Shown here in pieces: positions 1 through 13,172 of a stretch of 64,000 nt of DNA. The position numbers were made by a program, and so were the translations under genes. How positions within the stretch are numbered: the stretch's first letter is position 1; the number at the start of each line of letters is the position of its first letter. Where the stretch lies: contig JXTC01000139.1 in NCBI GenBank assembly GCA_002914845.1, forward strand, positions 418,587-482,586. The letters run 5' to 3'. Origin of the DNA: Trema orientale. Lineage: Eukaryota; Streptophyta; Magnoliopsida; Rosales; Cannabaceae. The notes beneath the pieces are model-generated. The model ran no database searches. It saw only the letters and a program-made list of their open reading frames with translations, and was not told the origin of the DNA.

Positions 1-549
1 AGTATTTATAGTTTCTTTTATTGGGCTTTGTCTTTGGTTGGATTTATAAGAATTTAGACTTTTTATGACCTTATTTTGTGATTTCAATATATGATTCAGC
101 AAAAAGAACATACATATTTGATTAGATTCTAGTAAACCTTCGTATTAAAATAGTTAATTTTTATTACTTTATGTACCAATTGCTTTGAGTTAAATCGAAG
201 TGATTCTTATATATATAACTTATGCTTATACACTTGTTTAATTAGATGAAAGCTATGTTTTTTCTATGAAACTAATTCCTTCTTGAGACAACTAATGTTG
301 TTTATGTCTTTATATTTAAATACTCGCTTGTTGTTAGTAATTAAAATACTGGTGATTTTGTGAAATCCAAAATCATGTTTATTATTACATATATGAGTTA
401 ACAATTAAAGTGAACTCTTTTAATTGTTAACTTAGGATTCTCGTATTGGAAAATAAAGGAGAATCGGAGTGTTATTTTGTTTGGCTTGAGTTGAAATAAT
501 CATTTGTATACTATCATGAGCATTTAATCAATAAATTTGAAAATTATTA
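1..549. other. AT-rich sequence, no gene seen
   Basis: No coding frame, hairpin or known repeat signature is visible. It lies directly upstream of an LTR-like segment and may be the diverged 5' part of that LTR, but I cannot show this. Confidence 0.4.
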
Positions 550-1471
550 GGGCACGTCAACTATGTCTAGAGTGAAGAGCATTTCACAAGTCATAAAGCT
601 CAGAATTGAGGTAAGTAATGTCACACCTGTAATATAAGAAATTCTCTATTTCTGTAAATTTATAGAATCTGTGAATATGTATACATACGTATCTATCATT
701 TTGCTTTTCATAAGATATGAATACGTGATGTATTCATATTGCCTAATGACTATTGGTGAATAGAGTGTGGCGGACCAGCACCCAGATATGTGTTATGGTT
801 CCTTCGGGAATACTTTGGTCCTTTCGGAGATACTCTGGTCCTTTCGTGGATACTTTGATTCTTTTGAGAATACTCTGATAGCAGTGTGAGGTAGATTTTT
901 GATGTACACAGAGAGGATTCTCTAAGGCTCGAGATCTCTATTCGATGGCTCATACTTTGTTATATATTCTCTGAGTGGCTCAGTATGCGATTCACGGTCT
1001 TATCAGGCAGTATAATATATACAGGGATCCCAACTATATGATTATCTATTTCATATTATATGTACTCTACATCTGCTTATGTTACTTACTGAGTTTCATA
1101 CTCATAAATACTCATACATTGCTGAGGGTACTGATGATATGTGAGTTTGGAGGAGGAGTACTAACTTTCTGACCGCGGCTTGTGTATATGAGCATTTTGA
1201 CGCTGTGGTTTTCTGAGAGATAATTTTGAATATGTTTGGTCTATATATATTATGAGTGATTATATGAGAGGTCCACTATGTCTATATATATGTATATATA
1301 TGTTAAACTATATCTATTATTATGAGCTCAATTTTCCTATTATTACTAGAAAGTTTAAAAAGTTTTAATTTTCTACTATTTTACTAGTTCTAAGTCGAGT
1401 AATATCTTTCAATTTCACTAAATATTTATACAAATATCCTTATGTATGTGTGTGGAATTGGGAGATGTTAC
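550..1471 (+). mobile_element. LTR-like fossil segment, copy 1
   Basis: The segment ends in GGGAGATGTTACA, a terminus typical of plant Ty3/gypsy chromovirus LTRs (Tekay/Del-like). Blocks in it recur in the same order about 1.6-1.7 kb further on: AGAGCATTTCAC, then ATTGAGGTAAGTAA with CACCTGTAAT, then GTGTATATG followed by ATTTTGAC and CTGTGG, then AAAAAGTTTT, then GATGTTACA. No primer-binding site follows the terminus, so it is a solo or truncated LTR. It is old and diverged. The family is inferred from the terminus alone. Confidence 0.4.
797..876 (+). repeat. 20-base tandem repeat, four units
   Basis: Four consecutive 20-base units of the form GGTCCTTTCGGAGATACTCT occur head to tail with 2-6 differences each, inside the LTR-like segment. 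Internal minisatellites of this kind are common in long plant LTRs. Confidence 0.7.
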
Positions 1472-2129
1472 AGAATACTTATATTATTATTCTTTTAAAG
1501 GATTTATTTTAATTACTTTTAATATAAAAAGTTAATCGTTTTAAATATTATTTACTATTGTCCTCATACTTGTACTTGAGGAAAGAAGCCATAATCGAGG
1601 GCTATGGTTACTCAAAATTATATGTGACCCTAATAATTATGCATAGAATATGTCATTTATTTTAATGCGAATGAAATTGTTTGGACCTTTTATATATAAC
1701 CCTTTTTAGTTACATTAGTGTCTTGTTTATAAGCTTTCATGCAATTGATTCACTTGATGCTTGCCTTATNNNNNNNNNNNNNNNNNNNNNNNNNNNNNNN
1801 NNNNNNNATCATTTGACCGTATACAATTTAATAGATTTTTACTTTCATTTCTGCCACAAGTATTGTACTTATTTGTAGATTTTATTATATGATACTATGA
1901 ATACGATTCGTACTTGCTTATTTTATAAAATATGAACGTCAAATAATCTATGATGAATTAATGTTGGGTTCATGATTAGCATATGTAGCTTGATTTTTTT
2001 TTTTATAGCCACTACTATCTAGTGTCTATATTGTCATGTTTGGGTTACTATAGGAATATATCGGTAGTTACAAATCTAAAATAATACATAGCTTACATAA
2101 TGATCAAAAAGAATTTTTCATTGCATAGA
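1472..2129. other. AT-rich spacer with an assembly gap
   Basis: A run of 38 Ns (1770-1807) interrupts otherwise AT-rich DNA. Nothing coding is recognisable. It separates the two LTR-like segments. Confidence 0.6.
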
Positions 2130-3189
2130 TAATAGAAACACGTCACTTGTACCATGAGCAAAGAGCATTTCACATGCAAAGAGGTAGAAAATTTGAAATT
2201 GAGGTAAGTAAAATTTCACCTGTAATGTAAGAATACTATATGAATTGTGTTAATTATGTAAATCTTGTTACTTACCTCAATAAAATGCATACATATTATT
2301 TTATGAATGGCATAAAAATGTTTTCTGTTTAAAGTTATGGTATGTATTTTATAAGACTTGATTTTTTTGAAGAGAAAAGAAAAGTTTTGTGTACTATATT
2401 ATCTAGAAGGATAGAGTAAACACGGGACATGGCAGGTCAGCATTCCAAATATATGAAAAGTATGCCCTTAATGAGTTAGATCCTAGTATGAATTAATATG
2501 TTTGCAACATGGGAATGGATCCTAGTATGGATCAATATGTTTACAACATGAGAATGGCCTCTAGTGTATACTGAGGTTAATGTAGTTTTCATATAGAAAC
2601 CTCCATGTTGTTTATAATGTGGCCACTCATATTATGTTATGCAGTTCAGTGACAAGTCTACTGATCTGGCAAGGTAATATAGTTCACAAAGGTCCCTATG
2701 TTAAGTTACAATTGTTTTATTCTTATTAAATATTCATAAGAAAGTCATATATAATGTTACTTACTGTGGTATCGCCTACTAGTTCTTACATTGCAATCAA
2801 TGATGATTTATACTCTAGCATGTAAATAGATGCTAGACTCCTATCCTGATTGTGTATATGGATATTTTGACAAACTGTGGGTGCAAGACTGTGCTTAGTT
2901 GTTGCTATGAATAAAGAAAGACTAAGTGACTTTGAATGCTTATCTTTTTTTCCAGTACCGATTGTAAAGTGATTTTGAACTCATATATTTTCAGTATCGT
3001 TTAATAAATATATATATATATATATCAATGAATGAAAGTTTCTAAAGTTTTCTGAACAAAACTTAAAAAGTTTTTATTTACCCACATATTTACTATTTTC
3101 TTCCATAAATAGATTAATGCCTCCTAATTTGTTAAAAACTTATTTACCAAAATCTACATACGCTAGAGTTAAAATTTCAGGATGTTACA
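2130..3189 (+). mobile_element. LTR-like fossil segment, copy 2
   Basis: This diverged second copy carries the ordered blocks of the segment at 550-1471, including GAGCAAAGAGCATTTCAC, ATTGAGGTAAGTAA and a terminal CAGGATGTTACA. It contains an (AT)n run near 3009-3026. No primer-binding site follows. A tandem pair of gypsy-type LTR remnants is the likeliest reading. Confidence 0.4.
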
Positions 3190-3767
3190 CTTGTTGATTC
3201 TTTTAAGCCAAACATGAAGTAACTTGGGGGAGGATTTTTTTTGCAAATTGGGAACAATTTACCTCTCCCCAAAAAATATTTTGGGGATTCTTTCTGCAAA
3301 TTTACCATTTTCTTGTTGAAACTTAAAAAATTATATCTTTACATTTCCAATCCCTTGCAATATCCCTTATCTTGATAAGATTTGAAAAGGAATAATTATA
3401 AAAACCTCCCATCGCTTTTGGCTAAATTAGATAGTTCAAATTTAGTTTCAGAAAATAATAAGATATTCCCTTCAAATTTTAGTCCCCCAGTCAGAACTAT
3501 AAGAAGAAAAGACAATTTCTTTTTTTTTTTTTGTTGTTTTTAGTTATTATTTAAAATTTTAATAAAATTTTGACATAGTCAGTACATTCGAAAAGAAGAT
3601 TTTTTATTTTCATAAAGTCAGATGTAATTTTCTAATTTATTCAAAACCGATGAGAGCTTTTTGTAATAATCCCTTCGAAAATAATAATAGCAAAAAAACC
3701 ATTTGACTTGCATTGACGAGATTATTTACATTTGACTAACAGTATGTCATTCATTTTAAAGAGATTT
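3190..3767. other. Intergenic, no feature seen
   Basis: AT-rich with a poly-T tract near 3520-3531. No frame or repeat signature recognised. Confidence 0.5.
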
Positions 3768-4284
3768 AGGGTTAATGGCACAAATGGTCCCTAAACTATT
3801 TAATTGTAGCAATTTGGTCCTCAAAGTATTAGTTGTGGTAATTAAGTCCCTTGTCTTTCTAATTTGATGCAATCCATCCTAGACTGTCTAAATTGTAAGT
3901 TAACGTTAATTTCTGATCAAAAACAGTAGTAAGATGTTCTAGCATCTGAAAGTATTTTAAAGGAAAATAAACTGAATAAAAGAATTTGAATAGAAAGAAA
4001 AATGACATCATTTGCAATTTTTAAGTTATTGGAGCTGTAAATTTGGAGAGAATTTTTCTATAATTGTTCATTTTTAAACTTGAAATTTTCAAATTATCCT
4101 TCAAATATATACTCTTTATATGTGTTATTGGTCAGAAATTTAACAGCAGATTGCACTTTAGACAATACAAAGATCAAATAGCTACACATCAGAAAGTCTA
4201 AGAACTTAATTATTACAATTAAAACTTCGAGTACTGAATTGCCAAAGGTCCGATAGTTCAAAAACCATTTGTGCCATTAACCCT
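3768..4284. mobile_element. Fold-back MITE, family A copy 1
   Basis: The ends are long imperfect inverted repeats: AGGGTTAATGGCACAAATGG on the left and its near-complement CCATTTGTGCCATTAACCCT on the right. Similarity continues for roughly 150 bases inward on each arm, with alternating CAATTTGGTCC-type and TAATTAAGT-type blocks. There is no coding capacity. A target-site duplication is not clear. A second member of the same family lies near 46 kb. The superfamily is unknown; long arms suggest a Mutator-like or fold-back origin. Confidence 0.7.
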
Positions 4285-5260
4285 TTCTATTAACTGCCCC
4301 TTGTATTTTTTGTTTCATCGAGAGCTTACCACTTATAGGTCATCTGTTAGAGACCATTAGTATTACGGAAGATAAATGTGTGAAATTTTTTAGTCAAGTC
4401 AGAGAAATTTTGTTATTTTTTAAAATTTCAATAAAGAATGAGGTGCATTTTACAAATAAATTGAAGTCTAAAGGAGTGATTTCATGAATTTCAAAAATAA
4501 TATTCTTTTTTTTTGAAGGATCAAAAGAAAACCAAACAAACAATAGAGAATGATTTTGCAATTATCCCTGGACATTTGTCACAATTATTTTAAAATTGTG
4601 TTAAATTAGGTCAATCCAAACATAATTCAATATTAATCTTGGCAAATTGGGTTGACGTGACTGCGGTTGTGATTCCTAATTGGTTGTTTAGCCGTCTTTT
4701 CCCAACAAAAATACTTATCAAAACAAATTAGCAAGTGAGACTATGCTAATTTCACAAATTTATGCATAAACCATTAAATACATACATAAACATAGTGATG
4801 GGAGCATATCTCTATATAGATTATAGTATGCATGAATATTAATCAACCATTTGCTTTAGAAGAATGTCCACTTGCCTCTCAATTGCATTTTCCTTTTCAG
4901 ACGAATTGATAACAAAAGAGCGAGCGAAAAATCAATTAAGAAATAATTAAACAACGTCTATTTCCACTGCGGACCAACGAGTGAGATAATTGTTCTTTAC
5001 CCTTTTCATCCATCTTTATGAAAAAACAAAATAGATTAAAAAAAAAAAAAAAAAAAAAAACGAGATCAGGAAAAAATAAAAAATAAAAAATAAAAATGAA
5101 TAGCATATGTTGCCGCAATTGCTACATTGCAAATGCGATATTCTTTACTTTAGTGCTCTACGCGAGAAACTATCCGCTGAGTCAGCACCATGACAAGATG
5201 TATATCAAGTTTACATGTCAATATGTCATTGACACAAGTAGGGGAAAAAAATCAAAAGTC
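4285..5260. other. Intergenic 3' flank of the kinase gene
   Basis: AT-rich, with a poly-A tract near 5039-5060. No other feature recognised. Confidence 0.5.
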
Positions 5261-5265
5261 TGGAT

Positions 5266-5271
5266 TTTATT
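5266..5271 (-). terminator. Candidate poly(A) signal for the kinase gene
   Basis: A canonical AATAAA is read on the minus strand about 240 bases past the kinase stop codon, a usual plant 3' UTR distance. Weaker AT-rich alternatives lie closer to the stop, so use is inferred. Confidence 0.35.
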
Positions 5272-5511
5272 ATGGACAAATAATAGCTTTACATATAAAC
5301 CAAACCAGTTTCTGACTATCTCCACATAACCATCCAATAATGATCAACAATCAACTTATACATTATAATATCAACCTGAGACTGAGAGACTCTCTAGTTT
5401 GTATTCATATAACCAATACATACACACATTTATATTAGTATAAAATCAACTCTTGAATATAAATTAATATAAGAGCTAAAATGGCACAACTGAATTTCAC
5501 AGTTGATGTTC

Positions 5512-8500
5512 TCACTTGGGTACCTGACTTTGTGGATGGTGACCCTGTGGTTTGCTTTGGCTTGCAGCAGACATCACACGTAGACGTCTAGCGATCTCTG
5601 TAAAAGATGGGCGGGCAACCGGATCAGGGGCCCAGCACTGCTCCATTAACAATCTCCATTCAGAATCACAATAGCTTGGCACAGGTGGCCTTAGAGTGTT
5701 ATTCACAATACCTCCTGCAAGTAAGGAGCAATATCATACCGAAATGCAGCCAACATTTCTTTCTCTATGAAGTACGAACTCATCTCAAAACTGGAATGAG
5801 CAAAGGAAAAAAAGACACGCAAGGAAGCCTCTTTAGCTAAGCAGCAACTACTTTTAAAGTTCTAGTCTCTTGGATGTAAGTTTAGTAGGTTGAGGTAAAC
5901 TAGATCGGTATTTCCCAGAACAAAAAGTTAAAATCACCAGAGATATTGTACTTTTAACAGGTATAAACTAAACATAATAACCAATATGCCGATCCAATAT
6001 GAAGTAAACAAGTATCCTTCCGTACTAGTGAATTAGAACAAAGGAAAGGACCTGATCACTTTCTCCTCCATGGTGTGTGATGTGCAAAGAGAACTATGAA
6101 ACTATTGTTTATCTGCCTTTGGCATTGTGCTGAGGCTAGATGTTTACAGCGCAAATTGTTGATGGAAGCAGGAATTCACTGGGTTCTGCCAGAAAAAAGT
6201 GGATCGATAATGTTGAGATGCCAATCAGTTTTGGCAACGGAAAGTTGGCACCTCTAATGTGAAATTGTATGGCACTTTCTAGGTAATTTGGATGGAAAAG
6301 GATAGTCTATGTTCAAATAAAAGGGACACGACATGTTATCTTTAAGGGAGAGAGCCAAATTCTAATACTCTTTACATGGAGGCAACTGCTAAGGAATTAA
6401 ATGGCATTTCCTTTTTCTCAAGTTTTCCTAGTTGGGAGGACTTGATGGTTCACCAACATTATGTTCCTTTTTTTTTTCCTTTGCTCCGTCTTGTTTTATC
6501 TTAGCCTCTCAGTCATATTTTATCTTATATATCATAAAAAACAAAATAAAACAAAGTGATAGATATGAAGTAACTAGTTTAATACACACCTATAATTGCT
6601 CCATAATGCATATTGGCGTAAGGCTCCTCTCCGGTAAGAATCTCCCATAGAACAATACCAAAAGAGAACACATCAACCTAAAAACAAGCAAAAAGCAGTA
6701 ATACAAAAGCAGTAAGACAGTTGCAAGCACTTGTCAAAACTAATTAAAATATATGTGAAACTAAAATCATATAATCGCTTGTTGAGAATGAAAAATGTTT
6801 ACCAATTAATTGATTTATGTTTCCTTCCTAATTTTTCACTCTTTAGCCTAACTAAATTACAAATCGCTGAAAGTGCTTTGAATTAGTTAAAAAAACAGAA
6901 GAACAAACACCACAGCTGTTACAATATTGGAATCTAAAATGTTTTACACAAGTTTACATATTCCTACCACCATTTTTCACAATGCAACTAGAAGCAACAT
7001 TAAACTTATCACAAGCCCTTACATCAGCTNAATGTTATGGATAAGACAATGTTAATCTTATACAAGTATGCCACAGAACAGAACCACCACCTATTATCTT
7101 AGATATATAATATATATATATATATACACACACATATATACGCAAGAAATAGAACTTTGATTGAAGATCAAAACTGAAATACATTAAGGAAAAAGTATAA
7201 GAATATCCAACGACAAAGACAAAAAAACACAAGTAAAATGAAACTGAATAACAAACACCATTAAACAAAATGTTTTTCCAACAAGAGGAGTAAGGAGTAA
7301 AAGAAAGCAAAAAGTCATTAAATTCTTTGCCCACTGCCCAAAGAGAAACTAAAGACTGTAGATGCCATTACCATCATCATACCAATATCCGGCCACAAAC
7401 TTTGCCACTAGGATGACTAGCATAAAAATACTGTTCAAAGTATCACATGCCAGCCCTGTTATTCATCAGAATTGAAACCTCATTCTAAACCACCATAAAT
7501 ACAGCATTAGTACCACTCTTCCCATTAAAATCACCATAATTCTATCCAAACAAGGATTTTTCCACCACAAAAATATAATTTATTTCAGCTCTACTTTCTT
7601 GACTCTACAAATTCTTTACTTATTCAGTATTTGCATGGAATCATATTCCGTAAACTTCCACTATAATCAAGTAGAACCCAAGTCCAATGTCTTATCACAT
7701 AAAGTGCAGAGTTGCTAACAGTTTTCAGGTATAGTTCTTACTTTTCACATAACTTATTGTCCTTGAGAGTAATGCTAATGCTAAGGACAACAATATCTTA
7801 CACCAAAAATTTGTACCACAAGAGGTCAACCACTTCTTTTTAAAAGTGGGATCATACCATTTAAAATTATGTGGCTAAAAATAATACCACATCACTGGTG
7901 TAAGTTTTTGGTGCAACATTTTAATGTCCCAATCTTTACCCTTATCCTAAAATATCTATAATTTTACAATTTTGCATATAATCTAATGAATATTAAAATA
8001 CTGTCCACTAGATATAGGTGTTCTGAATTATTTCTCATAGACAAATTCAGTGTAAGAAGAGTCCCAAAACATATTAAAACAAACAACTCACATGTGCAGC
8101 GTTTGCATATTCCCAAATTTCATTGAAAATTTCCTCTTTGGATAATTAAATGAACAAAACAAGGTTTTACCTTTTCAGAAACCTTACTACTGCTACCATT
8201 TAGTAGTTCTGGCGCCATCCATGGAAGGGTTCCCCTCACACCACCTGTGACTAAAGTATTTCTTTTTATTTTTGACAAACCAAAATCTCCTACCTGCACA
8301 ATGTGAAGCATTCTATTAAAAGGTGGTTTAAAGGCGATGCCATTTACTGTTTACAAAAAAAATAAAATAAAATAAAAAAACAAAGAAACTGGAAGCTACT
8401 AGTCCATTCCAATAAGTGAATTCATCAAAGTCATAAGTTCACAAGTACATGCGATATGATAAGACAGCCAAAAAGTAAAAGTACCTTGCAAATAGGTCGC

Positions 8501-11500
8501 AAAGGATCCTTCAAGTTGACAAGCAAGTTGTCACATTTCAAATCAAAATGCACTATATTTTTTGAATGCAGATACTCCATCCCAAATGCTGCATCCATGG
8601 CAATAATGAGCCTCTTACGACGATCTAGATACCTGGTCAGACATAAGGTTATCAAAACATTAAGACTGGATGGTGTGATCTGTACGCTAAAATTGTAAAA
8701 CATTTAGTGATACTACCTCTCTTTGCTAAGTAAAACATGCCTAAGAGAGCCATTCACCATGAACTCCGTGACGGTAGCCAGTGTTCCTCCTGGTCCATCT
8801 TGGACTACACCATAAAATGCCACCACATTTGGATGGTGAAGCTTTGAAAGAATCTCAGCTTCACGCCAGAACTCTACCGTCTGGAAAGAAAAACAACCAC
8901 TAGTTAGCAACATAATATTTAAGACAAAAAAATATTGCAAGATACACCAACCAAAATGCACTAGAAGTCATAAAATATCTAAAGGTGTTTTCAATGCTAT
9001 ATGTGAAGGCTACCTCACACACACCGCAGTCAGTGTTTTGACAGGGAGATCAAATATTAGAAACAAGGACTATCCTCGATACATTAAAGTGAATAAGCAT
9101 TGAATACATTAAAACACACCAATCTTTCTTGTTCTGATGATCGTCCAGTAAAGCAGCTCTTTTTTATTCGTTTAATGGCAACGTCGGTTCCCCTCCATTT
9201 TCCATGATAAACAGTCCCAAAAGTACCAGAACCTAATTCTCTCAGCTCTTCAAGATCTTCGTTCTTTATAATCTGTTATGCCATCCAGAGGTAGCAATGA
9301 GAGAAAACTTCAAATCACAACCTTAGAACAGATTTCAGAAAATAACGCAAATACAGAAAACAAGGGGGGGGGGACATTAATCTTGTCAACGTCATTGGCA
9401 TTTAGATAGAACGTCTGAACACACTGTCCTCCTCTGACATTTTATCCTCAAAAATAATAAAGCAAGGAGATCTCAAAGAAAGCCAAGAAATGACCAATAG
9501 ATCTGTTTTATCTAAGCATAATAAGCATAAAGAATACATTCAAGTGAAAAACAAATATAGAAAGAACACCCAGAATGTTTCAGTCTGTCTATGGATTTTT
9601 ATAACTATTACTTTTTAGTGTATTTGAGTGATTATTTATTATTGAAAAATTATCTAATAGTCATTACATGTTGGATAATAGTTGATAAAATTTGTACATT
9701 GTCAAAATACCATACAGCATATACAAAATTTCGGGATCCAATCACGTCAGCTTTCAATTAGTTACCTTAAAAGTCTGTGGAACTTTCAGCACACTTCCAT
9801 TTGACATGCACATTTTGAGTAAATTATAAAAATGCAATAAAAAAAGAAAGCAAGGAAAAAGATGTGAAAGGGTTGGGCATTTAAAAAGCAAGGAGTGTTA
9901 ATTTATATTTACGGGTAGGACTGCAACATCAGAATGAGCAATAGTGAAACTAAGCAGGGGACATGTTAAAAACATTGAGAGTAAATTATCTTCACATTCC
10001 ACAAATATAGAGAACCAAACCATAAAGGTCTACCTGCAAGGTACTAATATCAAAATCATCAAGAGTAAGTTCAACAAGAGGCAGAGCTGTGTTCTGAATA
10101 TCCAGCTTCCCATCCTGTAGGTGATAAGACAACTTGAAGTAAGAGGTAAAGAATGTGGTGGACAATGCTACTTACCAAAGAAAAGGCAACAGATGAAATA
10201 CCTCATAATCTGATTCAGGGATTCTTGGGTCCACTACATCCAACTGCTCACTTTCCTTCTCCTTAAAGTGGGAAGGATTGCAATCTGAATGTAAATTCAT
10301 AGAGCTGGGAACAGTGATATTGGTTGATTCTTGATGAATATCATCAACAAAATCCATATTGGAGTCAATATGACCCAAAGCACCTCCATCAGACTTCAAA
10401 GGGGGGTGGCTATAGTCTACTGGAACTCCTTCTCCAGCGTTTGCCAGCAGGGAAGAGAAACCTATATGGTCCTGGTCCATAAGGGAGACATCTTTTCTTT
10501 CAAATTCATTCTGAGCCAACTTTCGGAAGTATGACCAACTCTTAGGCTCATGATTCTCCATGTTGAAGCTCACACCAGTTCCATCACCAGGAAGAGGACT
10601 GATGCCAGAAAGATTCTGAGATATTCTAGCTTTTAAGAATATATCTGACAGAAAATCACGAGGAAAACGGTCATTAATGTCGATAAGAATATCTCCATGT
10701 TCAGAAGTGCTAACACCAGCCGTAGACTCTCCTCGTGTAACTCCTGTGATGGGGTTCTCTGTCCAAGACAGGGGTTGCGCATGATTCTTAGTGTTTTTCA
10801 CATAGTCCCTATCAGAAGCAATTTCCTTCCGTTCAAGCTCTGGTGAACTTAAAGCAGAGCCCTCCTTGGGCTTATCAGGTCCTTGACCTGGCAGTTGATG
10901 ATTCAGACCTGCGGCTTCCTTATCATTGATGGAGAGATCTTTGACCCGGCTTGTTTCATAGTCCTCCCCAGGAATTAAAACTCCATGTCTCAAGTCAGGC
11001 TTCTTTAACTTCGCGTCAAGCACCTCCTCAGCAATATTAGAATTTGTCTTATTAATGCTTTCCGCAAATATTTGAGGAATTTTTTGCAGCGGTTTTGACG
11101 GTAAAGATGACTGCTCTGCATGCATAGCAACATTCTCATCATGCAATTTACTAACTGAATTTGATATTGGTTGTGAGTGATCAGAAAGTGCCTGAGTTAT
11201 TAAGAACTGAGAACCAAAAGAATCATCTGATTTTGACAAACGGTTCAGTTCAGCCTGCTCCCTGGGAATTCGCTCAGAATTAAAGATCGGCTGAGGAACC
11301 ACAGGTGGTTCAAGGGAGCTAAACTCTGCAGGATCTGCCTCAGAAGCACCATATCCAGGAGCAGATGGTCCACTGGATGAGTAAACTTGACTGTCCAGAT
11401 TATTCTTTTTTCCTTCGCTTACATTTTCAGGGGATATTGAATTTTGTACATGCTCCTGGACCTTTCTATTGCTTTTTGTACACATTGAAGGTGGCACAAC

Positions 11501-13171
11501 ATCTGCCGCTGAATTGGAAAATGATGGTTCTTCCCTAGGCACATAATTGGGAGTAGAAACATCATGTGGATGCGAAGAAAAGGCATGCTCATTTTCCATG
11601 GTCCAACTTTTATCAGTTTCATTTATCTTTTGGAGAGAGCTCTCTCTTTTCATCACTGCCTCCTTTAACGGGACTTCCTTTTCCAGTGGTCGAATTTTGT
11701 CAGGTTCACTCATCTTCTGAGCCAAGCTAACTCCTTTTAATTTCATCTCATTTGTCGATACTTCAGAATCACGGAGATGAAAGCCGGCATAGAGCTGCTC
11801 TTCAGAAAAAACTCCCTGTTGACTCGCATGCCCGTGGATGAGCATTGGGGCTGAACCGTCTCCAGGTGTTGCATAATTAGAAGAGTGAGAACTGTAACTG
11901 TACTGCAGTGTAGTCTTTCCATCTTTCCCAGGGAAGCTTTCTGTCGGTTGGAATGTGGATGAAGGATGTTGGCCAGCATTTTCCGGATGCAAATTAAGTC
12001 CCCGGTAAGCCTGTGTATTCGATTCATAAGCACTAGTTGAACTAGGAAGCACTCTCTGAGAAGACTGACGAGCCGATGAAGGCACATGGACTGTGGAAGC
12101 TGCAATACTAGCACCAACTAATTCAGGTGAAGCTTGCTCCCGTCCAACATTCAGACTGAGTAGCTCATCCAAATTGTTTCCAGAAGTGCTTCCTATAGCA
12201 AATGAGTTCTTTCTTGATCCCAGGTCCATACCATTTACAGCAACTACATATTGGATCTCAGAGTCACCCTCCATGGTTCCCAGACCAAGCTGAACATCCT
12301 CCAAATCACCACTAGAAAAGAGGAATATACGAGGTTTCTGTGATCCCCCATCTTGCAGGATGTTACATTCCTCCATCATGTTTTGCAGATCCTCATCACA
12401 AGAAACAGAAACCAATGCATCAAGATCCTCACCAGGAAGCTGATATTTTATTGTATGTGTTTGGCTATATATGGTCAACGTTTTCTGCATAAGTTCTTGC
12501 CATGAAATATCCTTGCTTATCCTTACAATACGTGTTTCACCACCAACATATCTAAGCCTTCCATCACTTGGACGAGGCAAAATTTTACCGCCAAAGCTGC
12601 AAAGGAACTTCACCTTTGTGGACAAGCTACGAGATGTACCTGAAGAGCTGTAACCATGAAGTCCATGGCCAATATCATTTCTTGATGAGGTTTGTGGTGC
12701 TGATCGTACTGAATCATGGTAACTCTTCTCTTCATTTACAGAAGATCCTTTTCTTTCAAAATCCTGGGCACGAGATTTCTCCACAGAATTAATCATCGAG
12801 ATATCGGATCCATTTTCAGAACCTGTATGGCTAATTCCCAGCATGCCTTTTAGATCCATATAAGCAGGTGCACTGTTAGGGTCACCATAAGCATTTGGAA
12901 TGAAGTGCTGCCTGGGATTCACCCTTTCCCGCATAAACTCAAGAGCAAATTCCTCACCGGTCTGAATGGAGTAATTCAGCACAGGTCTAGCTCCAATAGA
13001 CATATTGTAACCTGGTGGCCGCAAGTTAGTATTAATATTACTTGACGGATCCTGGAAATATCTTTGATTTGTAGACCCAGGTCCATCATTTCTTGGTTCA
13101 ATGTTGCTGTATCGAACTTGTTCATAGTTTTTTTGTTGATCCATGGCACTTTTTCCCAGATTCCTGTCCAT
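5512..13171 (-). CDS. PB1-domain Raf-like MAPKKK-type protein kinase (B4 group)
   Basis: Coding exons on the minus strand: 13171-10202, 10114-10034, 9272-9120, 8880-8717, 8632-8485, 8293-8171, 6677-6590 and 5714-5512. All introns have GT-AG ends and compatible phases, giving 1309 residues plus TGA. Seen: a conserved N-terminal block [20 protein letters not shown] (about 65-84); a PB1 domain (about 185-285) with an acidic OPCA-type stretch [17 protein letters not shown]; a long Ser-rich linker; and a kinase domain (about 1024-1290) with GSGTFG (1031-1036), VAIK (Lys 1051), the Raf-like catalytic loop HFDLKCDN (Asp 1153), DFG (Asp 1175) and APE (1199-1201). Known: Arabidopsis B4 Raf-like kinases are soluble Ser/Thr kinases that activate SnRK2s under osmotic stress; PB1 domains mediate self-association. 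Inferred: an active enzyme with that role. The start sits in a good context (AAATGG); a second in-frame Met is codon 10. The exact orthologue is not assigned. Confidence 0.94.
6590..8171 (-). other. Long intron 6 of the kinase gene
   Basis: The 1493-base intron (8170-6678) separates the activation-segment exon from the [12 protein letters not shown] exon. It is the longest intron of the gene, has a single ambiguous base at 7030 and an (AT)n/(AC)n tract near 7105-7140, and contains a small MITE. It has no coding content of its own. Confidence 0.85.
7793..7922. mobile_element. Short MITE in kinase intron 6
   Basis: The ends TTACACCAAAAATTTGTACCA and GGTGTAAGTTTTTGGTGCAA are imperfect inverted repeats about 120 bases apart. 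Size, position in an intron and lack of coding capacity fit a MITE. The superfamily is not determined. Confidence 0.5.
10176..10201 (-). promoter_or_regulatory. Alternative splice-donor extension of coding exon 1
   Basis: The donor needed for an intact protein is GAG|GTATTT. Twenty-six bases further into intron 1 lies TTTG|GTAAGT, a much closer match to the plant donor consensus. Using it would add 26 bases, shift the frame and reach a stop within the first codons of the kinase exon (IIKNED exon). Whether it is used is inference. Confidence 0.45.
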
Positions 13172-13172
13172 T

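Noticed and set aside
7035-7334. 99-codon minus-strand frame in intron 6
   Set aside because: AT-rich intronic sequence with a microsatellite-derived Tyr/Ile/Val run. No family similarity, and exon phases are complete without it.
10331-12792. Open frames on the plus strand, and shifted minus-strand frames, inside the large kinase exon
   Set aside because: They overlap a long conserved exon with clear PB1 and linker sequence. None has a recognisable domain.
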